Source: JADLDB01 sp040755835
GTDB lineage: Bacteria; Myxococcota; Myxococcia; Myxococcales; Myxococcaceae
DNA length: 64,000 bases
Direction: 5' to 3'
Assembly: GCA_040755835.1 (NCBI GenBank)
Contig: JBFMAB010000091.1
Location: 1 to 64,000, forward strand
Shown here: in pieces, positions 17,588 through 26,725 of the stretch
Numbering within the stretch: position 1 is the stretch's first letter
How the letters are laid out: each line of letters starts with the position of its first letter
Notes under the pieces: generated by a model
Told to the model about the DNA's origin: nothing
The model's database searches: none
The model's input: only the letters and a program-made list of their open reading frames with translations
Program-made: the position numbers and the translations under genes

Positions 17588-19090
17588 ATGGGCAGCTTCG
17601 TGCGGGTGATGGCAATGGCGATCGCGGTGGTGTTGGCGTCGTGCGGCGGTTGCGGCGGCAGCAAGACGACGCTGGTGTACGGGCGGCTCATCGACTCGCA
17701 GGGCCAGACGCCGGCGTTCGCGGGCGAGGTGGTGGTCGGCGAGAGAAAGGTGTCCACCAACGAGTCGGGCTTCTTCACCATCGAGGTGCCGTCGGACGTC
17801 GAGTCGCAGCTGCACGCGCACGTCCCCGGCTATGCGCCGACCGTGAAGGTGTTCACCGCGCCCTCGGAGAGCAGCACCTTCGTGCAGGTGACGATGCTGC
17901 GGTGGGACGCCACCACGCAGATCGACGCGGCGGCCGGCGGCAGCATCTCGACGGGCGGCACCACCATCACCTTCCCGGCGAACGCCATCGACGCGACCGG
18001 GCAGGTGACGGTGAACCTGGCGCACCTCGATCCGTCGGACCCGGGCGAGCGCGCGGCGTTTCCCGGCGGCTTCGTCACCAGCGACGGCAAGCTGCTCGAG
18101 AGCTTCGGCGCGGTGGCCATCGAGGTGGAGGACTCGGCCGGCAAGCCGGTGAACCTGAAGCGCGGCCAGTCGGCGTCGGCGCAGCTCGCGGTGACCGGCA
18201 GCCCGGCCGACTCGGTGCCCATGTGGTACTTCGACGAGGCGAGCGGCCGCTGGAAGGAAGAGGGCGCGGCGAGCCACTGCGCGTCGGGCACCTGCACCGC
18301 GTCGCTGCCGCACCTCTCGTGGTGGAACGCGGACCAGGTCGTCGAGACGTCGTGCCTCAAGGCCTGCGCGAAGACGGCCGCCGGCGATCCCGCGGTGGGC
18401 GTGTCGCTGGAGGCGCGCGGCGTCGACTACAACGGCTCGAGCTACGGCACGACGGGCTACGACGGCTGCGCGTGCCTCGACGTGCGCAAGGGCAGCCAGG
18501 TGGAGATCGTCGGCGTCACCTCCGGCGGCATCATCGGCCCGGTGACCGAGAGCACCTCGGGCTCGCAGATGACGTGCTCGTCCGGCGGCTGCCCGTCGCT
18601 CACCAACCCGCTCACCATCGAGACGCCGAAGTTCCAGGCGATCCTCACCTGGCTGGAGAACCCGTCGGATCTCGACTCGCACTTCACGGGCCCCTGCGAG
18701 ACTGGCGCGACCGGCTGCGTCGATGGGCGCTTTCACATCTCCTACAGCGAGCGCGGCAGCCTGACGGAGTCGCCGTACGCGTACCTCGACACCGACGACA
18801 CCACCGGCTTCGGTCCGGAGATCACCACGCTGACGCGCTGCAAGGCCGGCGTGTACCGCTTCTCGGTGCACCTGTACTCCGGCGAGCCGGGGCTCGAGGC
18901 GTCGCACGCGAAGGTGTCGCTGCTGCTCACCGACGGCACGCTGACCGAGCGCATCGTGCCGACCAGCAACCCCAGCGCATCGGTGGTGTGGACGGTGGGC
19001 GATCTCGACTGCAACGCGAACTGCGCGTGCACCTGGAAGCTCGTCGACACCTTCGTCGATCCGACCGACACGACGCCGTACGATCCATGA
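17588..19090 (+). CDS. Large secreted lipoprotein with beta-sandwich repeats
   Basis: A 500-residue lipoprotein: a signal helix ending in L-A-S-C (Cys19), followed by CGGCGG. After it comes a carboxypeptidase-regulatory-like fold (about 30-90, 'NESGFFTIEVP'). A second segment (about 115-240) has the 'GGSISTGGTTITFP' start typical of extracellular beta domains and a C-x-S-G-T-C pair. The rest has several paired cysteines, suited to disulfides outside the cytoplasm. A strong ribosome site AAGGAGG (17576-17582) lies just before the ATG. Function unknown; probably cell-surface. It is monocistronic in appearance. Confidence 0.82.
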   Translation: MGSFVRVMAMAIAVVLASCGGCGGSKTTLVYGRLIDSQGQTPAFAGEVVVGERKVSTNESGFFTIEVPSDVESQLHAHVPGYAPTVKVFTAPSESSTFVQVTMLRWDATTQIDAAAGGSISTGGTTITFPANAIDATGQVTVNLAHLDPSDPGERAAFPGGFVTSDGKLLESFGAVAIEVEDSAGKPVNLKRGQSASAQLAVTGSPADSVPMWYFDEASGRWKEEGAASHCASGTCTASLPHLSWWNADQVVETSCLKACAKTAAGDPAVGVSLEARGVDYNGSSYGTTGYDGCACLDVRKGSQVEIVGVTSGGIIGPVTESTSGSQMTCSSGGCPSLTNPLTIETPKFQAILTWLENPSDLDSHFTGPCETGATGCVDGRFHISYSERGSLTESPYAYLDTDDTTGFGPEITTLTRCKAGVYRFSVHLYSGEPGLEASHAKVSLLLTDGTLTERIVPTSNPSASVVWTVGDLDCNANCACTWKLVDTFVDPTDTTPYDP

Positions 19091-19092
19091 CC

Positions 19093-19112
19093 GCGCCGTC
19101 ACGCTTCGGCGC
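19093..19112 (+). terminator. Weak hairpin after the 17588-19090 gene
   Basis: GCGCCG (19093-19098) and CGGCGC (19107-19112) pair perfectly around an 8-base loop three bases after the stop codon. Only a poor T-stretch (ACTGTTCTC) follows. It may end the transcript, but the stem is short for this GC level. Confidence 0.3.
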
Positions 19113-19167
19113 ACTGTTCTCGAGAATGGGGACAACCAGCCGGGGTTGATGTCAGACAATTCGGTTC

Positions 19168-21414
19168 ATGGGCAACGACATCAACGGCACGAGCAACCGG
19201 ACGACCCGTACCGACCCCACTCCCCGACGCGAACCGGTGGCCCCGCGGACCGATCCGGTCCGGCCTCCGGCCGAGGCGCAGAAGCAGGCGCCGCTGCAGA
19301 TCCGCGACGGGTTCACCGCCACCCCGACGCCGCCCGTCAGCATCGACGCGTCATTGCCGCAGGTGACCAGTGACGCGCCGGTCTACGGCGTGCGCGGCAT
19401 CCAGGCGCAGCAGGGCCTCACCGGCCAGGCGCCGGTGGGTGACGTGGCCGGGATCGGCCGGCGCGCGAGCGATTACCGCTTGAGCGAGACCGAGCGCACG
19501 GCCGCGACGCGGCAGCTGGGCGATCTCGCCGCGGCCGGCAGCACCGCCGCCGTCGACGCGCTCCGCCGCCTGCACACGGACACCGCCGCGAAGGAGGTGC
19601 TGCGCGCACCGGGCGACTCTCTGACGGCCGAGGACTACCGGCGCGCCGCCGAGGTGGGCGCGCGCGACGCCGTCGTGCAGGCGCAGCTGCAGGCGCGGGT
19701 GGCCGCCGGCGACCCGAAGGCCATCGACGGCATCTCCAGGGCGGTTCGCCTCGGCGCGCCCGGCCGCGACGTGTACACCGGCATGCTGGCCTCGGCGCCG
19801 TCGGGCGCGCTGACGCAGGCGGCCTACGACGTGCTGGGCGTCTCGGCCGGGCAGGGAAACCGCGCGGCCTTCGAGCGGCTGCGCACGGACGCCTCCGCGG
19901 GCGTCGCTGGCGCCGTCGGCGGCCTCGAGCGCATGGCCGAGCGCGGCATCTCCGCCAGCCACCGGGACCAGGCCCGCGACGCGCTCGCGACCGCCGCGCA
20001 GACCAACCCCGCGGCGATGGACACGCTGCGCCGCATGCACACCGAGCGGAACTCCCGCCGCGAGGTGGACGGCGTGGACACGTACTTCAACGCGACGGCG
20101 CGCCTCACGGACTCCGCGCGCGTGGCGACCGAGGTGCGCGGCATGGCGGAGCGCGGCGAGCTCGCCACCTTCATCCGCCAGACCGAGCCCGCCTCGCAGC
20201 TCGCGGCCGATCCGCTTCGCAGCGAGCTGATGCGCGCGGCCGAGGGCAACCCGGTGGTGCGGCAGGCGCTCGAGGAGGGCCTGGGCCGCGCCGACCGCGC
20301 CGGCAACGCCGTCCTCCGCGAGTACGCGGAGTCCGACATCCAACTCGCCGCGACGCAGGTGATGCGGGAGATCCAGCGCCGGGCCGAGACGGACCCGGAC
20401 ATGAAGCGCCTCAACGATCTCCTCCAGGTCGCGCACCGCTGCGCGACCGATCCGGATTTCGCGAGGACGATCGACCGGGCGGAGCTGCAGCGGCAGCTGC
20501 AGGAGGTCATGGACAACCCGTCGGTGCAGCGGCAGATGACGGAAATCCGCGCGCAGTCCGACCTGCTGGGCGTCGGTGATCGCCTCGCGGAGCGCCTCGA
20601 GAGTCCTGCGTACCAGGACCGGCTGAGGCTCATGTCGCCCGAGCGCCGCGAGGCGACGCTGCGGGCCGACCTCGCCCAGCTGGCGCGCGTCGATCCCGCC
20701 CGGGCCCAGGGGATCGCCGCCCGCATGGCCGCCCGTGAGATCCAGGCGGACCCGATCGGCTCGCTCGCGCGGCTGCCCGAGGATCAGCGGCGCGCGGCCA
20801 TCGAGAGGCTCGCGCCGGAGCTCGGGATCGATCCCTCGCGCCTCGGGCAGATCTGCCAGTCCATCGTCGACGCGCAGCGCGCGGGCACGACGATCCCCGG
20901 CATCGAGTCGCTGCTGTCCAACCTGCCGGCGGCCGAGCGCGCCAGTCTCGTCAGCAAGCTGGGCACCGCCGGCAACCTCGCCAACGGCCTCGCGGCGGCG
21001 GTCTCGGTCGCGGGCCTCGTGGACTCGGTGGCCGCGGGCGACATTGTCGGCGCGGTGGCGAACGGGGCGAACTTCACCGCGTCGGTCTCCACGATCCTCT
21101 CCAACGCGAGCGGCGCCTTCCTGCAGAACGCCGCCAGGTGGGGCGGCGTCGTCGGCAACGCCGTCGGCGGCGTGGTGAGCGGTTACACCGCGTACCAGGA
21201 GGCGATGCGCGGCGACTACGTGGGCATGGCGGGTTCGGGCCTGACGGCGGCCGGTTCGCTCATGGTGGCCGGCAGCCCGCTGGGTGGCCCGTCGGCCCCG
21301 GCCTGGGCGGTCGCCGGCGTCGCGCTCATGGCGACGGGCTCCGTCGTCAACTGGTTCAGCGAAGACGACGTGCAGAGCTTCGCGCGCAACAGCGGCCTCT
21401 TGCGGCGCGAGTAG
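19168..21414 (+). CDS. Large helical protein with a glycine-rich hydrophobic C-terminus, function unknown
   Basis: A 748-residue protein without a signal peptide. Residues 1-55 are Thr/Pro/Arg-rich and look disordered. About 80-620 is almost all helical, with ARM/HEAT-like 20-40 residue units (R-R-x-H-T, A-A-x-x-x-A-L) and many Arg/Glu. About 625-735 is Ala/Gly-rich and hydrophobic, with hairpin-like segments such as 'GGVVGNAVGGVVSGY' and 'AGSPLGGPSAPAWAVAGVALMATG'. It ends in a short charged tail. This layout resembles secreted or pore-forming effectors, but no catalytic motif is seen. No clear ribosome site precedes the ATG, so the start is less certain. Confidence 0.75.
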   Translation: MGNDINGTSNRTTRTDPTPRREPVAPRTDPVRPPAEAQKQAPLQIRDGFTATPTPPVSIDASLPQVTSDAPVYGVRGIQAQQGLTGQAPVGDVAGIGRRASDYRLSETERTAATRQLGDLAAAGSTAAVDALRRLHTDTAAKEVLRAPGDSLTAEDYRRAAEVGARDAVVQAQLQARVAAGDPKAIDGISRAVRLGAPGRDVYTGMLASAPSGALTQAAYDVLGVSAGQGNRAAFERLRTDASAGVAGAVGGLERMAERGISASHRDQARDALATAAQTNPAAMDTLRRMHTERNSRREVDGVDTYFNATARLTDSARVATEVRGMAERGELATFIRQTEPASQLAADPLRSELMRAAEGNPVVRQALEEGLGRADRAGNAVLREYAESDIQLAATQVMREIQRRAETDPDMKRLNDLLQVAHRCATDPDFARTIDRAELQRQLQEVMDNPSVQRQMTEIRAQSDLLGVGDRLAERLESPAYQDRLRLMSPERREATLRADLAQLARVDPARAQGIAARMAAREIQADPIGSLARLPEDQRRAAIERLAPELGIDPSRLGQICQSIVDAQRAGTTIPGIESLLSNLPAAERASLVSKLGTAGNLANGLAAAVSVAGLVDSVAAGDIVGAVANGANFTASVSTILSNASGAFLQNAARWGGVVGNAVGGVVSGYTAYQEAMRGDYVGMAGSGLTAAGSLMVAGSPLGGPSAPAWAVAGVALMATGSVVNWFSEDDVQSFARNSGLLRRE

Positions 21415-21479
21415 CCCACCTCGTCGGCGGGCGGCCCCGGTGTTTGCAGTCGGGGCGCGGCTCGCCTACGAGGGGCCGC

Positions 21480-22799
21480 GTGAGGGTGAACGAACGCATC
21501 GGTGGATGGGGCCGGCAGTTCCAGCCCGGCCACGAAGTGTTGACCGAGGATCTCGAGCACGCGCCTCGTGTCCTCTTCCGCGGGCTGGGTCGCAGCTACG
21601 GCGACTCGTCGCTGCCGCCGCCCGGCAACCCGGTCGCGGTGAACACCACCCGCGCCAACCGCATCATCGACTTCGACGAGTCCACCGGCGTCCTGCGCGC
21701 CGAGGCGGGCCTGTCGCTGCGCGACATCAACCTCACGTACCTGCACCGCGGCTGGTTCCTCCCGGTGACGCCGGGCACGCAGTACGTGACGCTGGGCGGC
21801 GCCGTGGCGGCCGACGTGCACGGCAAGAATCACCACGTCGACGGCTGCTTCGGGCAGCACGTCACGCGCCTCAAGATGCGCGTCGCCGACGGGCGCGTCC
21901 TGGAGTGCGGGCCGGACCTCGAGCGCGAGCTCTTTCTCGCGACGGTCGCGGGCATGGGGCTCACCGGGCAGATCCTCGAGGTCGAATTCCCGCTGCGCCG
22001 CATCCCCACGCCGTGGATCTGGCAGGAGACCGAACGCGTCCCCGACATCGACGCGTACGTCGAGAAGCTGACCGAGGCGGCGCACCATTGGCCGATGACG
22101 ATGGGGTGGATCGACTGCCTGTCCCGCGGCAAGCACATGGGCCGTGGCATCGTCATGAAGGGCCGCTGGGCGCAGGCGCACGAGGCGCCCGACTCGTTCC
22201 CCGGCGAGCTGCCGCAGCCACGGCTGCCGTTCGAGTTCCCGGAGTTCCTGCTGTCGCCGCTGACGGTGAAGGCCTTCAACTTCGCGTACTACTGGAAGCA
22301 CCTGCCGCAGAAGCGCGAAGGCCTCACCAGCCCGTGGACGTTCTTCTACCCGCTGGACGTCGCGCGTGACTGGAACCTCATGTACGGGCGGCGCGGCTTC
22401 ACGCAGTACCAGTGCGTGCTGCCCCGCGAGGCGGGCCCTGCGGCGGCGCGGCGCTTCCTCGAGGTGCTGACCGCGCGCGGCGGCGCGTCATTCCTCTGCG
22501 TCATCAAGGACTGCGGGCCCGAGAGCGCGGCGTTCCTGTCCTTCCCGAAGCGCGGCATCTCCATCGCGCTCGACATCCCCGTGCGCGACGACACGCAGGC
22601 GCTCATCGACGCGCTCAACGAGCAGGTGCTGAAGGAGGGCGGGCGCATCTACCTCGCCAAGGACGCGTACACGCGGCCCGAGCACTTCCGCGCGATGGAG
22701 CCGCGGCTCGAGCGGTTCCAGGACGTCCGCCTGCGGTGGGATCCCAACCTCGTCTTCCGCAGCGCGCAGTCGGTGCGGCTGTTCGGCGACCCGGCGTGA
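21480..22799 (+). CDS. DprE1-like FAD-dependent sugar-lipid oxidase
   Basis: A 439-residue FAD-binding oxidoreductase of the vanillyl-alcohol oxidase fold. It resembles DprE1, which oxidises the 2'-OH of polyprenyl-phospho-ribose on the way to the arabinose donor. The FAD loop GLGRSYGD is at 35-42, and 'TPGTQYVTLGGAVAADVHGKNHH' is the family's flavin- and substrate-binding segment. The GTG at 21480 gives a start shortly before the first conserved Trp; another GTG lies two codons on. It is followed 16 bases later by the DprE2-like reductase. The pair is best known from mycobacteria; a substrate in this organism is inference. Confidence 0.85.
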   Translation: MRVNERIGGWGRQFQPGHEVLTEDLEHAPRVLFRGLGRSYGDSSLPPPGNPVAVNTTRANRIIDFDESTGVLRAEAGLSLRDINLTYLHRGWFLPVTPGTQYVTLGGAVAADVHGKNHHVDGCFGQHVTRLKMRVADGRVLECGPDLERELFLATVAGMGLTGQILEVEFPLRRIPTPWIWQETERVPDIDAYVEKLTEAAHHWPMTMGWIDCLSRGKHMGRGIVMKGRWAQAHEAPDSFPGELPQPRLPFEFPEFLLSPLTVKAFNFAYYWKHLPQKREGLTSPWTFFYPLDVARDWNLMYGRRGFTQYQCVLPREAGPAAARRFLEVLTARGGASFLCVIKDCGPESAAFLSFPKRGISIALDIPVRDDTQALIDALNEQVLKEGGRIYLAKDAYTRPEHFRAMEPRLERFQDVRLRWDPNLVFRSAQSVRLFGDPA

Positions 22800-22815
22800 G
22801 AGAGGCGACAGCGAC

Positions 22816-23559
22816 ATGAAGCGACACGTCATCCTCGGTGGAACGCGCGGTATGGGGCGATCGCTCGCGCGGAAGCTGGTCGCCCGCGGCGACTGGGTCG
22901 CGCTGCTCGGCCGTGACGGCGGCGAGCTCGAGAAGAGCGCGGCGGACCTGCGGGCGCGCGGCACGCCCGGCGTGCGCGTCGCCACCGCGGTGTGCGATCT
23001 CGAGCGGCCCGAGACGTTCCGCCCCGCACTCGAGGCGTCCGAGCAGGCGCTCGAAGGCCTCGACACGGTCATCGTCACGGCGGCCTTGTTCGCCACCCAG
23101 GACCAGCTCGAGGCCGACCCGGCGCTCGCGCAGCGGGTGTTGTCCGTCGATTTCGCGAACACCGTGCTGTTCTGCGAGGAGGCCCGCAAGAAGCTCTTGC
23201 TGCGCGGCGGCGGCACCCTGTGCGTGTTCAGCTCTGTGGCCGGCGATCGCGGCCGCAAGCCCGTGGTGCTGTACGGCGCGGCGAAGGCCGGCCTGTCGGC
23301 GTACCTCGAGGGCCTCGACCATCGCTTCAAGAGCCAGGGCCTCACCACGGTGTGTGTGAAGCCGGGCTTCGTGAAGACGCAGATGACGGAAGGCCTGCCG
23401 GTGCCGCCGTTCGCGGGTGATCCCGACGAGGTGGCCGACACCGTCATCGAAGGCCTCGACGCGGGCACGCCCGTCGTCTACGCGCCGCCGATCTGGCGGG
23501 TGGTGATGGGCGCCATCAAGGCCATGCCGCGCTTCGTGATGCGCCGGGTGAATTTCTAG
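22816..23559 (+). CDS. DprE2-like short-chain dehydrogenase
   Basis: A 247-residue SDR reductase. The NAD(P) loop GGTRGMG is at 8-14 and the catalytic Y153-x3-K157 pair with Ser140 is intact. Placed right after the DprE1-like oxidase, it would reduce the 2'-keto sugar to complete 2'-epimerisation, as DprE2 does. It has its own ribosome site (AGAGGCGACAGCGAC region, weak) and shares the transcript. It ends four bases into the opposite-strand gene. Among SDRs the substrate cannot be read from sequence alone; the call depends on the neighbour. Confidence 0.85.
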   Translation: MKRHVILGGTRGMGRSLARKLVARGDWVALLGRDGGELEKSAADLRARGTPGVRVATAVCDLERPETFRPALEASEQALEGLDTVIVTAALFATQDQLEADPALAQRVLSVDFANTVLFCEEARKKLLLRGGGTLCVFSSVAGDRGRKPVVLYGAAKAGLSAYLEGLDHRFKSQGLTTVCVKPGFVKTQMTEGLPVPPFAGDPDEVADTVIEGLDAGTPVVYAPPIWRVVMGAIKAMPRFVMRRVNF

Positions 23560-24875
23560 CCGCGCCGCGCCTTCGCGATGGCCGCGAAGGACTTCCCGCG
23601 CAGCTCCTCCAGCGTCAGGCCGGTCGCGGTGGCCTCCGCCTCGGAGAGCGCCCCGCAGCTGATGCCGCGGAGGAAGTAGTTGAGCAGGCCCTGCCCGGTG
23701 GCGGCGTCGTCGAAGACGTCTCGCGTCAGCTTCGCCTGGCCGAGCTGCTGCACGAAGCCGCTGAGGCGCTCCTTCGCCGCGTCGAAGCCCTCGAGGAAGA
23801 AGGCGAAGACGGCGCCGTAGCGGGCGGGCAGCTGCGCGGGGTGGAGATCCCACCCCTGGTAGAAGCCCTGCCGCAGTGAGCGGCGGATGTCCTGCGCCGA
23901 TTGTGCCCACGCGCGGTGCACCACCGCGCGGTTCTCCTCGCGCTGCGCGGCAGTCAGCTGCTCGCCCCGGTGCGGCGGCACCGGGAGCAGGGTGGTGGCG
24001 CCGTCGGAGAGCGCGACGCCGGTGCCGGCGAAGGCGAGCTTCATCAGGCCCCTGGCGAAATCCGCCCACGAATGGCCCATGGTCTGGTGCGCGGCGGTGA
24101 CGTCCAGCGCGGCGGTGAGATCGTACGTGCCCAGGTGCGCGCCGCGCAGGCGGCCCTTCGCGGCGTCGAGGAGCAGCGGCAGCGTCACGCGGCCGTCGGG
24201 CGCCAGCAGGCACTGCGGCGTCTCTACCATCACCTCGAGGCCGAGCGCCCCATGCGGCAGCTTCAGCGCCGCCTCGTGGGCCTCCAGCACCTCTACCAGC
24301 GCGCGCACCTGCTCGGGGCTCGTCACCTTGGGCAGCGTGACGAGAAAGTCCGGCGGCAGCGCGCCGTGCGTCGCTTCCGCCAGCGTGACGAGGAAGCGCT
24401 CCAGCGTGCGCAGCGCGCGCGGCGCGAGCTCGCCTGACAGCGGCTTCACGCGCAGCCCGATGAAGGGCGGCAGGAGCCGCTGCGCGAGGCCGTCGGCCAC
24501 CGCCTTCGCCGCCCCCACCGCGTGCGCGTCCTCCTCGTCGTCTTCGCGGTGGCCGTAGCCGTCCTCGAAGTCGATGCGGAAGTCCTCCACGGCCTCGCGC
24601 TTCAGCTTCTCCACCACGCGCGGGTAGACGCGGTCCGCCAGCTCCGGCGCGAGGCCCAGCGCGCGGCCGAAGGTGCCCGCGTCGGGCGCGTGCTGCTCGA
24701 GCGAGGCGAGCGCGAGCGCGCCCAGCTTCTTCGCCGTGTCCGCCGTGAAGCGGTGCGCGCCGCCGTACACCACGTGGACCGGCTGCCGGCGGCCTCCGTC
24801 GCCCGGGTAGCGACGGACGAAGGCGTCGTGCGCGGTGCTCAGCGAGGCCAGCGCGGCAGAGGGCGACGAGGGCAT
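23556..24875 (-). CDS. CitE/HpcH-like aldolase-lyase family protein
   Basis: A 439-residue TIM-barrel protein related to citrate lyase beta subunit/HpcH aldolases, in the larger subgroup often labelled DUF6986 or 'phosphoenolpyruvate kinase'. Visible conserved features are 'DFRIDFEDGYG' (acidic metal site, about 98-108), 'LRVKPL', 'LPKV', 'LEVMVETPQ' with the metal-binding Glu, and 'HLGTYDLTA'. The reaction is not known for this subgroup; a Mg-dependent C-C lyase or pyruvyl-type chemistry is likely. I chose the ATG at 24875; further upstream the frame is Arg/Ser-rich and unlike the family. Confidence 0.85.
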   Translation of the reverse strand: MPSSPSAALASLSTAHDAFVRRYPGDGGRRQPVHVVYGGAHRFTADTAKKLGALALASLEQHAPDAGTFGRALGLAPELADRVYPRVVEKLKREAVEDFRIDFEDGYGHREDDEEDAHAVGAAKAVADGLAQRLLPPFIGLRVKPLSGELAPRALRTLERFLVTLAEATHGALPPDFLVTLPKVTSPEQVRALVEVLEAHEAALKLPHGALGLEVMVETPQCLLAPDGRVTLPLLLDAAKGRLRGAHLGTYDLTAALDVTAAHQTMGHSWADFARGLMKLAFAGTGVALSDGATTLLPVPPHRGEQLTAAQREENRAVVHRAWAQSAQDIRRSLRQGFYQGWDLHPAQLPARYGAVFAFFLEGFDAAKERLSGFVQQLGQAKLTRDVFDDAATGQGLLNYFLRGISCGALSEAEATATGLTLEELRGKSFAAIAKARRG

Positions 24876-25040
24876 GGGCGCTTCATAGCGCGCCAACGCT
24901 CGGGCGGCGCGCGATGACGACGTGGTAGCGGTCGTGCTCCTCGAAGCGGCGACGTCGACGCCGCCCGGTGACAGCGGCCGGGCGGCGGCCTTCATCGCGA
25001 CACCAGCAGGAAACTTTGTCAGCCCCACGCGAAGGACGGG

Positions 25041-25916
25041 CTAGCCGCGTCGCGGGCGCCTCGCACGCGCCCGGGCCGGCTGGAGCGCGCGCACCGCGAA
25101 CATCAGCGGCACCTGGGGGTGGTTCGGGCCCGGGTACCGGCGACGGCCCTGCACGCGCATGCCTTCGTAGATCGCGCAGCCGTTCGCGTAGGGGTACTCC
25201 TCGAGGCGGTCGATGACGAGGCCGGCGTCGAGCAGCGCCTGGATGATCTCCGCGAGGCCCCACGCATACTCGACGGCTCCGTGCGGGTTCTCGAAGTCAC
25301 GTACGCCCGCTTCGAAGCCCCACGGCACCAGCCCGTCGCCGCTCCGCGCGACGTAGTCCGACACGCCGGGCCCGCGCATCGGGCGCCCATGGGTGGAGTA
25401 GGGGAAGGCCGGTCGCCCGCGCTCGTCGAAGGTCCACGCGGCGGGGTGAAAGTCCACGCAGACGAAGCGCCCGCCGGGAACGAGCTTCCGCGCGATGCCG
25501 CGCGCCCAGCGCGAGAGATCCTCGAGCCAGCCGGTGACGCCATAGCTCGAGAACACCACGTCGAAGCGCGGGCCCGGCGTGGCGAGGTAGTCGTAGACGT
25601 CGGCGCGCACGAACGTCGCGGAGATCCCCGAGTCGCGCGCCAGCGCCCGCGCGAAGTCGATCGCCTCGTCGCTCAGGTCCACGCCGGTGACGCGCGCGCC
25701 GCGCTTCGCGAGCGACAGCGTGTCCTGTCCGGCGTTGCACTGGAGGTGGAGGAGCCGCCGGCCGCGCAGAGGTCCGAGCAGCTCGAGCTCCTCGGGGAAG
25801 AGCGTGGTCGCGCCCCGTCTCCGGAGGAACGCTGCCTGGTCGCCCTTGTGGGAGTTGTGCGCGACGGTCGCCGCGTTCCACGAGCGCCGGTTCTGTTCCC
25901 GATCGCGCCGGGCCAT
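25041..25916 (-). CDS. Class I SAM-dependent methyltransferase
   Basis: A 291-residue Rossmann-fold methyltransferase. Motif I is 'LLHLQCNAGQDTLSLA' (about 58-72), and 'VTGVDLSDEAI' holds the acidic residue that contacts SAM ribose. The downstream 'DVVFSSYGVTGWLEDLSRW' is the motif IV region. Residue W118 and the 'VDFHPAAWTF' segment suggest a small-molecule acceptor rather than nucleic acid. The acceptor is unknown. It sits 3 bases from a small gene of the sigma-factor pair on the same strand. Confidence 0.88.
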   Translation of the reverse strand: MARRDREQNRRSWNAATVAHNSHKGDQAAFLRRRGATTLFPEELELLGPLRGRRLLHLQCNAGQDTLSLAKRGARVTGVDLSDEAIDFARALARDSGISATFVRADVYDYLATPGPRFDVVFSSYGVTGWLEDLSRWARGIARKLVPGGRFVCVDFHPAAWTFDERGRPAFPYSTHGRPMRGPGVSDYVARSGDGLVPWGFEAGVRDFENPHGAVEYAWGLAEIIQALLDAGLVIDRLEEYPYANGCAIYEGMRVQGRRRYPGPNHPQVPLMFAVRALQPARARARRPRRG

Positions 25917-25919
25917 GGG

Positions 25920-26147
25920 TCACCGCCGGCCGAGGCGCGCGAGCAGCGCCTTCACCGTCGTGCTGTGGCCCTGCGGATCCATCGCGGCTTCGAGCTGCCG
26001 CAGTTCGAGCGTCTCCTCGAAGGCCTCCTTGCGGGCGGCTTCGTCCAGGTCGTGCCAGGCGGGGTGTGACTTCACGGAGCCATCGACGCCGCGCGCGCGG
26101 TGGGCTGAAAGCACCTGCTCGAACAACAGCTCTTCTTCGCGGGTCAT
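25920..26147 (-). CDS. Small protein coupled to an ECF-like sigma factor
   Basis: A 75-residue charged, helical protein whose ATG (26147) overlaps the stop of the sigma-factor gene by four bases. It contains no membrane segment, CxxC or anti-sigma signature. Its position immediately after the sigma gene suggests it may act on that factor, for example as an anti-sigma-like partner, but this is inference. Confidence 0.65.
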   Translation of the reverse strand: MTREEELLFEQVLSAHRARGVDGSVKSHPAWHDLDEAARKEAFEETLELRQLEAAMDPQGHSTTVKALLARLGRR

Positions 26148-26719
26148 GGCGCGAGCTCCGCGTCGAGGGAAATGCCGGCCTTCGCGAGGCACTCCTTCAG
26201 GAACTTCCGCGCCCGCGTGAAGTTCTGGAGGAAGGTGTTGAGCGACATGCCGAGCCGCTGCGCGAGCACCGAGTCGTCTTCGCCGCCGCCGCTCACGAGG
26301 CGCTGCTCGAGCGCCAGGCCCGGCTGCTTCGGCAGCTTCCGCCGGCACTCGGCGATCGCCGCGCGCAGCAGCGGATCCGGCGTCACCGGCTGCACGTGGG
26401 ACTCGGCCGCGAGCGCCGCGTCGAGCTCGTCGAGCTGCTGCGCCGACGGGGCGGCCTTCCGCAGCTCGCTGATCGCCGCGTTGCGCGCAGTGCGCACCGT
26501 GAAGCGCAAGAGCGCCTGGGGCTTGCCGTCGTGGGTGAAGCGGGGCGCGACCTGCCACACGCGCAGAAAGGCCTCCTGCAGCACGGCCTCGGTGTCCACC
26601 AGCGCGGCGAACGGCCGCAGCGATGCGCGCACCGACGCCTCGACGCCGGCGACCCAGTCCCCGAAGGTCCTGGCGTCACCGGCGGCGATGGCCTGCAGCG
26701 TGGCGAGCTCGGCGTTCAC
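26144..26719 (-). CDS. ECF-like RNA polymerase sigma factor
   Basis: A 191-residue sigma-70 family protein. Region 2 is visible at about 20-90 ('DTEAVLQEAFLRVWQ', then 'FTVRTARNAAISELRK'). Region 4 lies at about 145-185 as a helix-turn-helix ('DDSVLAQRLGMSLNTFLQNF'). The start is GTG at 26719, with GAAGAG as a possible ribosome site. A direct repeat (26726-26757) overlaps the upstream region and may be an autoregulatory promoter site. It is divergent in sequence from classic ECF proteins, and the signal it answers is unknown. Confidence 0.82.
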   Translation of the reverse strand: MNAELATLQAIAAGDARTFGDWVAGVEASVRASLRPFAALVDTEAVLQEAFLRVWQVAPRFTHDGKPQALLRFTVRTARNAAISELRKAAPSAQQLDELDAALAAESHVQPVTPDPLLRAAIAECRRKLPKQPGLALEQRLVSGGGEDDSVLAQRLGMSLNTFLQNFTRARKFLKECLAKAGISLDAELAP

Positions 26720-26725
26720 TCGTTC

